In this document: piece by piece, positions 36,755 through 47,959 of the stretch
Layout: the number at the start of each line of letters is the position of its first letter
Numbering within the stretch: position 1 is the stretch's first letter
Assembly (NCBI GenBank): GCA_040954595.2
Contig: CM082582.2
Span: 992,001 to 1,056,000 of the forward strand
Origin: Balanoglossus misakiensis
Lineage: Eukaryota > Hemichordata
Direction of reading: 5' to 3'
Length of the DNA stretch: 64,000 bases
Made by a program: the position numbers and the translations under genes
The notes under the pieces: generated by a model
Seen by the model: only the letters and a program-made list of their open reading frames with translations
What the model was told of the DNA's origin: nothing
The model's database searches: none

Positions 36755-39085
36755 GTGAAAATCACGTGAGCTTATGGTTTAGCGATGTCTGTGTGTGTGT
36801 GTGTGTATGTATGTATGTGTGTGTGTGTCTGTCTGTATACCCGATATCTAAAGAACCGCTGAACCGATTTCAACCAAATTTAGTACACAGGTTCAGATAT
36901 CATATGGCAAGAACTGAAAAGGTTTTGGTGCGTGTGGCTTTGATATTAATGAAGTTATTTAAGTTTTAATTTTTCTATTACATGATTGTCTATGTGAGCT
37001 TTCGTTAATGCCGCATATATGACCAGTGGAAACGATAGTTTGAGGAGATCGACAGTTTGAGGGCGCTGTGAAATTAGACATTCCTGGCGATATTGCCGTG
37101 GTTCTGTCCATGCTCAGACGCTGTACCCGTCGTTACGAATAACTTCCCTACGTGAATCCACAAGGAAGCTAACGTTGTTTAGTTGCTTCATAGAGCGTAA
37201 ATTGTTAATCTACAGGACCGTCAGACGAATACTCTTTTCAAATGAAGTTTGAAACTACTTACGAGTAAGTTAGTGGAGACAATATGGCGGATAGTTGGCG
37301 TGCAGCCGAATCCGCGTTATGACTATGACGTGACCCATTCATCAAGACAAACCGTAAATGATTCACGCATATTGTGGTCCTCACGCAGTCAATCTCAAAA
37401 TGTCACCAGGCTTTCTATTTGTCTATTGTTCAGAGAAAAATAACGTGGCGGTTGATCACACTCAACAGTAAAATCCGTTTTGTGAGTTTATAGACAGTCT
37501 GTTATCGCCAATACTATATAGCGATTGCTAGATGGCTTACCCAATATGTGATCGAGCGAGAATGATAACATTGAATGTCTGTTCAGATCTCATTCCGTAC
37601 GTCATACGTCAACATTTCGATTTCGATTTAATCCATTCATAAAGAATTTAGAGAAAGTCGTCTTGAATTGTGACCCCGACTATCAATTTTACGATGATTT
37701 TTTGGCGACGGAATACACGAGACGCCATTGCATAACTACGTCAGCTGGACTTCCAAGGTTACCATTTTGTGTGTATGGAATCTTATCACAGAGACTACGT
37801 ACTTTGACAATATGCTTGGTATATCAATGACGCCCCAGAAAATTTGTCGAAAAATGAATTTGTCTTCTCATGGTGGTGCAATATATTTTAATGTCTATTT
37901 TGAGGTTGATTTTGGTTTTTGGCTAACATGTATATCAATGTCAGCTTATAGCATAAGTTGGTGTCCGTCGTCTATGTATGTCTGTATGTGTGCCTCATAC
38001 AGAATTATGTATTTTGCGAATGGATCAGTTTCGTCTAAATGTATTGATGTATGTATGTGTATGTCCATCAACATCAAAAACTTGAAACTACTGATATTTA
38101 GTGTGTACATAGAAATTGTTATTGCGAAAAAATGCATACTGGTATTAACTGGAAAAATGTTCAAGTAGTCAAAATTGAAAAACTTAATAACAGCGGATCA
38201 GATTCAGTTAAAAATTGGCGTGCATTGGTGTGCAAGTACTATGGGAAGACCTCGTATGATTTTGTTCAGGTGGAGTCAGTATCTGGCGTTTGCTATTTTT
38301 TATGAATTTTTGGGGGAATTTTCTGCAGTTTTGTTAAAAAAAATTCTTCTCTGAAATTACATGTCCAATTGATTGGAAACTTGGTATGGAGGTTCATAGG
38401 GCTTACCTGAATCACATTTGTGCAAACGGTGGTGAAATTTGCAAAAATGCATTTTTGGGCAATATTTCCTGTTTTTGTCAAAAAATCAAATCCCGTGAAA
38501 CTGTAAGTGCAATTGTTTTGATACTTTGTATTTGGGTTTCTAGGGGTGATCTCAGTCAAATATGATCAAATTGTAAAGAAATTTGCATAATTGTATTTTT
38601 TGGGAATTCTGCAGGGTTTGGCCAAATAGTCTTCAGTAAAACCACAAGTCCAATTGATTGGAAACTTTGAATGGGAAATCATATATGTGATATCAGTCAG
38701 ATTTGTCTGAATTACCTGTTGTTTGCCAAAATGTCTTCCTATTGAAACTTGTTAAAGAGGTTCTTAGGCATGAACAGAAATCAGATTTGTTGAAATCTGG
38801 TGAAATATTCATACTTTTTGGTATATTTCTTGCCATTTTTGATCAACGAGTTTTAGAATTCCATAGACTTATCTTTTTATGCAGTTCAGGATGGGGTACA
38901 TGACTCATAACCCCTTACAAAAATTGACAAGCCAACAATTCCACAAACATGTTTACATTTCACAATGGTGCAACACACAACCCTTACACCATAAACACTA
39001 TAAACCAAATTGGTTTAACACTGGTTTTTCTAATCTTGTTATTCTGTCAACCAATCACAGTACTGCACGTGAGCATATTCAGTTA
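36755..39085. mobile_element. 2.3-kb composite insertion in right arm
   Basis: The left arm is continuous across this point (17800-17830 joins the homologues of 36750 and 39090), so about 2.3 kb is inserted. It opens with the hairpin AGCTCACGTGAAAATCACGTGAGCT (two half-sites around AAAA), then TG/GTAT microsatellite and a block (GAACCGCTGAACCGATTT, AACCAAATTTAGTACACAGG) common in repeats of marine invertebrates. Later come a second GTATGT run and degenerate ~143-bp tandem units at 38290-38720. No ORF of note. Confidence 0.7.
38290..38720 (+). repeat. Degenerate ~143-bp tandem repeat
   Basis: (C/G)CAATTG(A/T)TT(G)GA(A/T)ACTTTG recurs near 38363, 38506 and 38650. Type and companion microsatellite resemble 33230-34080, so this may be a second member of the same sub-repeat. 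Confidence 0.6.
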
Positions 39086-40218
39086 ATATCTGGTTTGAAG
39101 TATATTTTTGGGGTGATTTTGGTCAAATACTCAAAAACCTCTACTCACAGTTCTTTGAAATTTGGTTTGCAGGTTCCTAGGTGTGTTATCACGACATTTT
39201 AACAAATCCTATGATGGAAGTGTCAATATAGTTTTTGTGGACAATTTTTGCCATTTTTGTTTGATTGCTTTGCAGTTTTTTGTTTTGCAGTTTCCAGGGG
39301 ATTTTTTTACTGTGATATATCATAAATGTTCTGAAAATGAAAAAATTGTATTTTGGGGGCATAAAAAAATTCTCAGAAAGTGCATGGTTGATCACTTTAA
39401 AAGTTTAGTTGTGAGTTAATGATATGTGCTTCTTTAGAATGATAATTGAATCAAATCATAGCTGAATTAGTTTTTTTGTTTATTTTGTTTGATATTTTTT
39501 CCTTATACCTCAAAAATTGTTATTATAAAAGGGAAATTACCATTACATAGTTGTTTGCAATTAAGGAGGACCCCCTCCCCCACTGAAAATCGTATACACC
39601 TTGATCTCTCTATGTCTGTATTCATGTCTGTATGTATGTTTTACAAATGTATGCTCCCAATAAGAGTGAAATGATTTTTTTTATCGTAATACTTCTAAAG
39701 TGATTATTTCCTATGAGATATGCAGTCTTATTACCTAATCGTTTCTGAAATTCTACCTCATGCTGTGTATGAAAAGTCTAATATATGTCATTGTCAAGAT
39801 CCCCAAAACAGGCTGATATAGTATCACATAACATTTGATAAAAGTATCCCAAACAGTGTGGCAATTTTGGTATACAGAAAAAAACACTAGAATGACAACA
39901 GCTACATGTATGTAGGCTAGCAATAGGAACACAGATAACAATTCTCCATATTCATTTTTAAATACGATAAGATTCGCTGAAATTGGCACATCTGTGTGCA
40001 GGCAAAGTCAGTTCCAACTCGGCTTGCAAATCGGACCAATGTCTCTTGTTCGGTGAGACTGTATGGTTCTAGTAATAGCTGTAAGAACTTGATCATTGAC
40101 CAAACTCTTGGTTCAATTTTGCAACATTTTATGATTTCAAGCTGTACATATTTAACTCCGTTTCAACTATAGTTGGAGGGATAACATTGGAGCCATTTCA
40201 CTGACAAAATAGCGCTTA

Positions 40219-41040
40219 GGGACCATTCAGTTTTTACGGTGGGGGGAGGCTGGCAAAATCCAGGGGGTCACTTAAATTTTGAAATCCAAAAGAGGGAGTC
40301 ATCTTTTTTTCAAACGTTTAGGGGGGAGGTCATATACATGTACCCACCGATGCTAACTTTGAGTGGAGTAGCAACAGTAAAATTGGTCCTTTCAAACATT
40401 GAGATAATTTGCTTTTGACTTCATTAAAATGCAACTTTGAGCTACATATTTTACAAAGTTTTCTTATGTGGAAGGGGGACATCCCCTCCCACACCCATCC
40501 CCTTATTTCTTCGCCACATATAGTGTACCAGGGCAGAATACTTGGCATCCCACCCCCACTGATGTTAACTTTGAGTGGCAAAAGTGAAATTTGTCCTCCC
40601 CAACATTAAGTTAATTTGCCTTTGAGTTCATTAAAATGCATTAATTGTATTTTACAAAATTGTCCTACGTACACCCACCCCTTCCACTTTTCTTGTTTTA
40701 CCAATTCTACCAACTATTGTATTGACGTGTCCTTTTAATTTATCCATAGACCTTCTTTATTGCAACGCTATATAATTATACACTTCAAATTATAAATTTC
40801 TTTAAGAAATTTAGAATTGAGGTGTGAGGAGACCCTTTACCTTTATTGCATACAGTCAGTGTACATAAGATAAGGATGGCAAATGTTTTCGGGGTGGGAG
40901 GAGGGTCATCATATTTTGGTCCTGTCAAAGGGGGGGGGGGTCATCATTTTTTTGGTCCTGGTTGAAGGGGGTGTCGGCCTGATTTTGAAAACCAATGACA
41001 CAAACTTTTGCCCCCCCCTCCACCAAAACTGAACAGTCCC
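40219..41040. mobile_element. 822-bp PIF/Harbinger-like MITE
   Basis: Ends GGGACCATTCAGTTTT and (reverse-complemented right end) GGGACTGTTCAGTTTT are inverted repeats flanked by TTA (40216-40218 and 41041-41043). A TTA duplication with G-rich termini fits PIF/Harbinger. The homologous left-arm and inner sites have the short uninterrupted form AGC(G/A)CTACT. The inside is G/C-tract rich with no transposase. Confidence 0.8.
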
Positions 41041-42480
41041 TTACTAAAGGACGTCAATGTCTGTTTACAGTCAAATGCATTGCCATCAGAAAAAAAAAAT
41101 GCAAACAATTTCTTATGTTTGTAGTACGCACTTTTTGTATATCTGTAAACTGTGTCTCAGTTGTGAAATTCTAAGGAAATTTGTTCCTTGGGTAGAATAA
41201 AGGATTCTTAAACAAACTTAGTCACGAAAGCTAAATGGTTACCTCAGAGAAACTGTGTTAAATTTGGTCATCATTGTTTTAAATCACACAAGACATTCCC
41301 ACAGCTAAGTTACTGCAGCAGTCAGTTTCAACTCAGCTTGCAAATTGGGATCATGTCTTGTGTTCATCGAGACTGTCTGTAGTCGAGTTGACAGTCACTA
41401 CAACTGTATTGCAAATATGGCAGGGTTGGGCAACTCTTCTAATTTACATTTGAACACCTTTTCTGTTTGCGTCAAAATGATGAATAATGTTTCGTTTTCA
41501 AGAATGCCTTAATATGGGCACCCAATACAAGACAACTGCATTGCAAATGGCATTTTCATTCAACTCTCCTGGGTACCTAAAACAATTTCAACATGGTTGA
41601 CATGGCAATATTAGACAACTGTTCTAATTTGCATAATCCAAAATGGCCGCCAAATTTCTCTAACATGTTAATTTCCCATATTTGTTTTAAATGGTGTGTA
41701 ATATCGAATTTGCAGGGTTTCCATTAATATGGGTACCTAAAACAATTTCAACATGGTTGACATGGCAATATTAGACAACTGCTCTAATTTGCACAATTCA
41801 AACACCTGCTGGATAATTTAACTTTTGCCATTCTTGTCCCATGATTGTATGTATTATATCTCATAACAGGCAATTAAGTGTGCTAATTGTCAAGCCAATC
41901 TTAATTATTCATCTGCACCACAAATCAGATGCAAGGTTTAGGACTGGGAGTGTATGTGGGAGCAGCATATAGGGGCCTACAGGTATCTTTAATGGCAAGT
42001 CCTCGGTTAAAGCCAGAAGGTTTTCAGGTTGTAGGCCTCTATTGTATCTGCAACAGTTTCTATCACCTCCATCCCACTGGCCGGCACCCGAGGGGGGAGG
42101 GGGGTACTTGAAATTTTTTCGGATGGTAGTCTGTCGCCCCAGTCGATAACATCAACACGTGTAAATGCCCAAAACCCGACCTATTTGTATTATAAGTCAA
42201 ATTTTCTGGTCATTTACCCCAAGTTTTTCTTAAAGACTACATACCTATACACCTTTGTATGGGAGAACACATCCCCCACCCCCCTGCCAACACTAATTGG
42301 ACAACTTTATTCTTGTTATACTTCTTTATAAGTCTAAATGTTCAGTAAGAAAAGGCAACAAGTTATTGAAGCTGCTGACCATGGAAACTATGATGAAGTA
42401 TATTTTTTTCCTAGCTGTACATGTACAGTATAATTGGCCCAATGTACCAATTGGAGATGTGTGCCTTACAAGCAACACAG

Positions 42481-43009
42481 GTTGTATATCCAAGCCTTGT
42501 CTGTTGGCACTATGAAGGGTATTGGAAGAATGTCTCTGCTGGCCACTTTGGCCAGCCACTTTTGGCCAGCAGACTATCAAAAGGGTCAAGAAAATAGCCC
42601 TAAAAGGTATGGCACTGTATGCAAATCTAGTGCAGGAGTGGATTGATACATTTCCCATCACTGTACATGCATCATCCTGTATGGATGATATGTACTCTAG
42701 CATTATGCACCAGATAAAAATGGTCAAAATTGCAAAAAAAGGAGATGAAACTCCCACTGGCCTTTAACGCAATCCATAGATAAAGAGACAACATGTTCAG
42801 GCATTGGATCTAAACATGGTGGATACTGACGAGGGTGTGGTGAATGATGGTGAATCCCTGGATGTTTTGAGGTCGGAATTCTGAAAAGGATTCCCATCGT
42901 GAGTTTGAGGAACAGGATGATGCAGAGGGGCTGGCTCTTTGTGACTCCTATCAGTGGGGATAGACATATATTTGGGATACAGAGGTTGCACTTCCTTGCT
43001 TCATGATTA
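42481..43009. other. Unrecognised sequence right of the palindrome
   Basis: Contains repeated GGCCAGC(A/C) blocks near 42540-42570 and overlapping ORFs on both strands (+ 42522-42767, - 42757-42326) with no family resemblance or splice context. A decayed insert is possible. Confidence 0.3.
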
Positions 43010-43600
43010 GTACGGTAACACTGCCAAATTTGCAACACAGTTGTATTGTTAAAGGTACCCATATGAATGTGCTAATCCTGAAAATACGATATTGCGCATC
43101 ATTTTGGGAAACATGGCAAAATTTCACTTTTAGTGGTGATTGGCGGCCATTTTTGAATATGCAAAATAGAAAAGTTGCCAAACACTGCCATATTTGCAAT
43201 ACATAACCAATATGGATGCAAATCCTGAAATTTTAGATATTACACATAATTTTGAGAAAAAAGGGCCAAGTTTTATTTTAGAGAAGGTATTTGGCGGCCA
43301 TTTTTGATCATGCATATTAGAAGAATTGTCCATCCATTTTGGCAACTCAGCTGGAATAGGTCTAGGCTCCCATATGAATGCCAATAAGCAAAAAACTTCA
43401 TAGGAAAGAAAATTTCTAGGTAGGAAAATTTTGACTCAACTTCTGGTTCTAATAATAGGTGTAAGGATGTGATCGTTTGATTTTGCAACATTTTACAATT
43501 TCAAGCTGTGTGTATTTAACTCTGGTGCAATTCTGGTTGGAGAGACAAATGGTTTAAGCCATTTAATTGAAAATATAGCACTACTTCACCAGGGTTGTGC
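43010..43600 (+). repeat. Extra copy of the palindrome's repeat family
   Basis: Two to three diverged ~160-bp units (GCGGCCATTTTTGA, CATATGAATG, GCCATATTTGCAATAC) occur in the orientation of 15420-16320. They are followed at 43440-43585 by a fragment oriented like 23960-24110. The palindrome material is thus a multi-copy family and not a one-off duplication. Confidence 0.75.
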
Positions 43601-43843
43601 AGTACCTTTGACAACGCTTTGAACAATGTTGCAAAAAGCTTTGTGTTGAAGCTTGCTACAAGACTTGGCGTGCTGAAGCCTCTTATACTAGTCTTAGTTG
43701 AACCTCAGCTGTAACTCCGTTTGTGAAACCTTAACATTCAAATCTTTGGCCAAAGTTAGTGTTGCAAAGCTTCTTCAAAGTTTTGTGAACCTCAACAATG
43801 CTTTTCTATAGAAACCTTTAAACATGCGGGGGGGGGGGGGGGG
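43601..43843. other. Flank of the Gypsy element, ending in a G run
   Basis: No gene seen. It ends with GC followed by a run of about 16 G immediately before the 5' LTR. Confidence 0.5.
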
Positions 43844-44047
43844 TGTAGTATTCTGACAGCTACGATCAATATAGCGCCCTCTAGTGTTGCATTGTTGGTG
43901 TTCCACTTGTTTATGAATTGCTGTACGACGTCACTTCCGCCCAGATAAGGCGAAGCACATTGTTGAGTCTTTTCAGCCGATCAATAAATAGGTTGTTGTT
44001 ATACCTTATGATCGCATTATTATTCCCATGTTGATGGAAACATAACA
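43844..44047 (+). repeat. 5' LTR
   Basis: Begins TGTAGTATTCTGAC and ends GGAAACATAACA, giving TG...CA termini. Contains GCGCCCTCTAGTG (43874-43886), close to the CTCF core motif, and AATAAA at 43983-43988. Confidence 0.95.
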
Positions 44048-44065
44048 TGGTGGCAGCGGTGAACG
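44048..44065 (+). promoter_or_regulatory. Primer-binding site
   Basis: TGGTGGCAGCGGTGAACG directly follows the LTR. The leading TGG pairs with the CCA end of a tRNA. The tRNA species is not assigned. Confidence 0.7.
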
Positions 44066-44157
44066 TGAGTGATCAGATGTAAGCAGACTTTACACAGTAT
44101 CGACTACACAAGACACCAAAACTACAGAAGAAAAGACCATCGAACTGACCTGACAAG

Positions 44158-44961
44158 ATGGCGGCCGCACTACAAACGCCCTTCACAGCCCCAAAGATGG
44201 AATGGGACGCGCCAGATCTAGCAATAGCCTTCAGTCGTTTTCGTCAAAAATGTGAGTTAACATTTAAGACAGCACTTAAAGATGCTAATGAAGAGAAAGC
44301 TAGCTACATACTTCTATGGTCCGGTGAACCAGGTCTTGACAAATACAACAGTTGGTCGTTTGAAAATGAAGACCAGCGGAAAGACCCCACAGTACTATTC
44401 GACAAATTTTCCGAACACTTAGAGCCGAAGTCGAATCATCGCATACATAGATACCAATTCCAAGATATGAGACAAGACCCTGGAGAACCAGTTGATGATT
44501 TCTTTTCGAAATTGAAAAATGAAGCCGCCAAATGCAAATTTGGGGATACAAAAGAACAGGAAGCAAGACTCGTAGATCAGTTGATATGGGGGATCTGTCA
44601 CCAAGAAATACAGAAGAAACTTATTGGGCGTGATGAGAAACTGACCTTGAAGGAGGCGCTCGATATAGCTAGAGGTCACGAAGCCACAACAAAACACATG
44701 AAAATGCTCACAAATTGCCATATTGCTAATCCTGTGGATAGCAAAGCTGTCAACACAGTAAAAAGGCAGCCCAACAAGACACACCCCAAACAATGTAAGC
44801 ATTTCGGAAAAAAGCATGACACCTCAGTGAAAAGTAACTGCCCAGCATATGGCTCGAAATGCCGAAATTGTGGGAAACCTAATCACTGGCAGGCGGTATG
44901 CCGTTCCAAAACCAGCTCAAGCGAACCGAAGTCAGAGACGAGGTGGAAAACCAATCCATAA
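44158..44961 (+). CDS. gag: Gypsy gag (capsid/nucleocapsid) polyprotein
   Basis: 267 residues from an ATG in good context (AAGATGGCG). The N-terminal half is the helical capsid-like region (retrotransposon gag type, with W-x-F at about 63-65 and QDMRQDPGEPVDDF near 104-117). A CCHC zinc knuckle sits near the end (CRNCGKPNHWQAVC). The protein packages the element RNA in cytoplasmic particles. Its last 113 bp overlap pol, which is in the +1 frame. No internal stop, so it appears functional. Confidence 0.93.
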   Translation: MAAALQTPFTAPKMEWDAPDLAIAFSRFRQKCELTFKTALKDANEEKASYILLWSGEPGLDKYNSWSFENEDQRKDPTVLFDKFSEHLEPKSNHRIHRYQFQDMRQDPGEPVDDFFSKLKNEAAKCKFGDTKEQEARLVDQLIWGICHQEIQKKLIGRDEKLTLKEALDIARGHEATTKHMKMLTNCHIANPVDSKAVNTVKRQPNKTHPKQCKHFGKKHDTSVKSNCPAYGSKCRNCGKPNHWQAVCRSKTSSSEPKSETRWKTNP

Positions 44962-47959
44962 TTTGACACGCTCGAGCAGCAACATGCATCAAATAGATGA
45001 TGAAGTCCTAGATGTTGGAACTATCGAAATAAATGCATTGGACAACATCAACAGACAAGAAGAAATATACACGAAACTGACAATCACACAGAGCGAAAAG
45101 AAAAGGAAAGTAGCACTGAGATGCAAGATTGATACCGGTGCACAGAGCAATATACTGCCCCTCTGCCTTTTCAAGATCATATTTCCAGAGAAACTGGATA
45201 AACACGGAAATCCAAAACGCGGGCACTTGAAGGAAAATAAAACAATCCTTACCGCATATGGAGGTTCCAAAATCAAACAGCTTGGCACCATCGTCATTCC
45301 ATGTGAACATAGAGAGAGGAAAATCAGATGCCTCTTCTATGTAACTGACGCCGCAGGCCTAGCCATTTTAGGGTTAAAGGCAAGCAGAGCCTTAAACCTG
45401 ATACAAATAAACTGTTCAGTAGAAGCCATACAAGTGCAGGCGAGCCCAGAGTGCAAGACAGCACAGCCTGGAAGAAATGTGGAAGTGGAAAAGAGAAAGA
45501 TGAACGAACAGAAGCCAGCAGGAAGAAACAGAAACCCTGCAGATGACTACATAGACAGTAATACACCCATCAGGGACCGCCCTCCCATAAAGAACAAAGA
45601 ACAGTTGCTGAGGATGTACCCTGATTGCTTTGACGACGTGGTCGGATGTTTTGAAAACTACACATACCACATCACTCTTGATCCAGAAGTACAACCAGTA
45701 GTACACCCTGCCCGCAGAGTTCCATTAGAACTAATGGATAGACTCAAAACCGAGCTGCAGGAGATGGAAGATAATCAAATCATCGCCAAAGTGAACCAGC
45801 CTACGAACTGGGTCAATTCTCTTGTTGTCCGGGAGAAAGACAATGGAAGACTTCGCATTTGTCTGGACCCGAAGGACTTGAACAAAGCCATTAAAAGGGA
45901 TCATTACCCTACACCCACATTGGAGGAGATTACCCCAAAGTTGGCAGGCGCAACACTTTTCAGCAAGCTAGACGCGCGGAACGGATACTGGAATGTAAAG
46001 ATCGATGAAGAATCATCCTTCCTGACGACCTTTAACACACCATATGGCCGTTACAGATTCCTACGAATGCCATTTGGGCTAAGGATGAGCCAAGATGTGT
46101 TTCAATTCAAAATTGATGAAACATACAGAGAGTGTGAAGGTGCAGTCGGCATTGCAGACGATATACAAGTCTTAGGATCAGGAGAGCGACACCATGACCT
46201 GCATCTACACGAAGCCATGGAACGAACCAGGAAAGCAGGCATTAAACTGAACAAAGAGAAATGCTACATCAAGACAAAAGAATGTAGTTTCTTTGGCATG
46301 TTATACACAGAAGACGGAGTTAAACCCAACCCAGAAAAGGTCAAGGCGATAGAGATGATGCATCCGCCTAGAGACAAGACCGAACTGCGCACATTCCTCG
46401 GAATGGTGAACTACATGGGTTCATTCATACCCAGATTAGCTGAACACACAGCACCACTGAGAGAGCTCATCAGAGACGACACTGAGTTTGAGTGGTCTCC
46501 GACACACACAAAGTCTTTCAATATGATCAAGGACCTGATCAGCACAAAGACTACACTTGCTTACTACGACCGTAAGAAGCCTGTCACTCTACAAGTCGAC
46601 GCATCGGGAAAGGGAATCGGAGCGGTGCTCATACAGGAACAGAGACCTATAGCATTTGCGTCCAAGGCCCTGACACCAGCGGAAACCCGATACGCCAATA
46701 TAGAAAGAGAACTACTCGCGGTAGTCTACGGATGTGAGAAGTTTCGCACATATCTCTACGGCAGAAGTTTCATAGTAGAGAGTGATCATCGACCGTTGGA
46801 GCAAATTCAGAGGAAGAATTTGACCAAGGCACCACCCCGATTACAGAGAATGCTGTTGCGCATACAGCCGTATGATTTCACCATACACTACAAGCCAGGC
46901 AAACAGATGATACTTGCCGACGCACTATCTAGACTGTCACCACAAGATCAGAACGAAATCAGTGACATGAAAGTCCAGATACACCACCTGGTGAAGATCA
47001 CACCAATGAGACAGATGGAGATCAAAGAAGAAACTACCAAAGATGAAATTCTTCAATTATTGATCCAGCAAGTCCTGAAAGGATGGCCAGATAGCATCAA
47101 GGACATTCACGCTGATATTCGACCCTACTGGTCTATTCGAGACGATATCGCTATCGAAGATGGTATTATCCTGATAGGCAGCCGACTCCTCATACCAGCA
47201 GTAATGAGAGATGAAATGCTACAACGCATTCATAGCAGTCACCTGGGGATCGAGAAATGCAAGCTGAGAGCCAGATCCAGCGTGTACTGGCCTGGAATTT
47301 GTAAAGATATAGAGAGACTAGTAACAGGATGCAACGCGTGCCAGAAATTCCAGAATTCCCAGCAGAAGGAACCGATGATTCCAATGGAAATTCCACCACG
47401 ACCGTGGCACACAATTGGAGCAGACCTATTCTACGTGAACCAAACATGGTACATGATAGTTGCTGACTACTACTCCAAGTTCCCCTTCATTAGGAAACTT
47501 GAAGACCTCAGAGCCAGTACCATTATGAGAGCCCTCCGAATTCTATTTGCAGAGCAAGGAATACCCGAGAAACTAGTTTGTGACAACGGATCTCAGTTTA
47601 CAGCTAGAGACTTCCACAGCCTAACTGAGAAGTATGGTTTTGCGATAGTCACATCATCACCATACTATCCCAAAGGGCACGGTTTTATCGAGCGACATGT
47701 ACAGACCGTGAAGAACATCCTGATGAAGTGCAAAGAGTCCGGAGATGATCCGAATCTAGCATTGTTGGCACTTCGCGCGACTCCATTGAAGTCCAACATA
47801 CCATCACCAGCTGAGTTGCTGAACAGCAGAGCATACAAGACAACTCTCCCAGCCAAAATTCACCCAGCAAGAAACGGGGAGGAAGTTCGTCAATACCTGA
47901 CATCTCAACAGCAGGCCCAGACTTCCAGCCACGACCAGCACTCCAGACAACTACCATAA
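44849..47959 (+). CDS. pol: Gypsy pol: protease, RT, RNase H, integrase (truncated by nonsense codon)
   Basis: 1036 codons. Aspartic protease DTGA at residues 95-98. RT about 285-490 with IADD at 435-438, where other Gypsy RTs have Y/F-x-DD. RNase H about 578-695 (D583, E619, D646, D691). Integrase zinc region H795/H798...C828/C831, then the catalytic core D859, D912, E948 with exact D-x35-E spacing. Relative to gag the frame is +1, so translation needs a +1 shift in the overlap (or internal initiation at the ATG at 44849, which lies inside the zinc-knuckle coding region). The frame ends at TAA 47957-47959, before the integrase C-terminal module, which continues in the same frame beyond it. 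Confidence 0.95.
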   Translation: MARNAEIVGNLITGRRYAVPKPAQANRSQRRGGKPIHNLTRSSSNMHQIDDEVLDVGTIEINALDNINRQEEIYTKLTITQSEKKRKVALRCKIDTGAQSNILPLCLFKIIFPEKLDKHGNPKRGHLKENKTILTAYGGSKIKQLGTIVIPCEHRERKIRCLFYVTDAAGLAILGLKASRALNLIQINCSVEAIQVQASPECKTAQPGRNVEVEKRKMNEQKPAGRNRNPADDYIDSNTPIRDRPPIKNKEQLLRMYPDCFDDVVGCFENYTYHITLDPEVQPVVHPARRVPLELMDRLKTELQEMEDNQIIAKVNQPTNWVNSLVVREKDNGRLRICLDPKDLNKAIKRDHYPTPTLEEITPKLAGATLFSKLDARNGYWNVKIDEESSFLTTFNTPYGRYRFLRMPFGLRMSQDVFQFKIDETYRECEGAVGIADDIQVLGSGERHHDLHLHEAMERTRKAGIKLNKEKCYIKTKECSFFGMLYTEDGVKPNPEKVKAIEMMHPPRDKTELRTFLGMVNYMGSFIPRLAEHTAPLRELIRDDTEFEWSPTHTKSFNMIKDLISTKTTLAYYDRKKPVTLQVDASGKGIGAVLIQEQRPIAFASKALTPAETRYANIERELLAVVYGCEKFRTYLYGRSFIVESDHRPLEQIQRKNLTKAPPRLQRMLLRIQPYDFTIHYKPGKQMILADALSRLSPQDQNEISDMKVQIHHLVKITPMRQMEIKEETTKDEILQLLIQQVLKGWPDSIKDIHADIRPYWSIRDDIAIEDGIILIGSRLLIPAVMRDEMLQRIHSSHLGIEKCKLRARSSVYWPGICKDIERLVTGCNACQKFQNSQQKEPMIPMEIPPRPWHTIGADLFYVNQTWYMIVADYYSKFPFIRKLEDLRASTIMRALRILFAEQGIPEKLVCDNGSQFTARDFHSLTEKYGFAIVTSSPYYPKGHGFIERHVQTVKNILMKCKESGDDPNLALLALRATPLKSNIPSPAELLNSRAYKTTLPAKIHPARNGEEVRQYLTSQQQAQTSSHDQHSRQLP

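Larger units (their letters stand above)
31311..42480. repeat. Right arm of giant imperfect palindrome
   Basis: Inverted partner of 14832-25016. It is longer because of insertions of about 2.3 kb (36755-39085) and 822 bp (40219-41040) that are absent from the left arm. It lacks the 1495-bp element and a ~0.6-kb segment present only on the left. Confidence 0.88.

Noticed and set aside
42326-42767. Overlapping 143- and 81-codon ORFs on opposite strands
   Set aside because: No family resemblance, no promoter or splice context.
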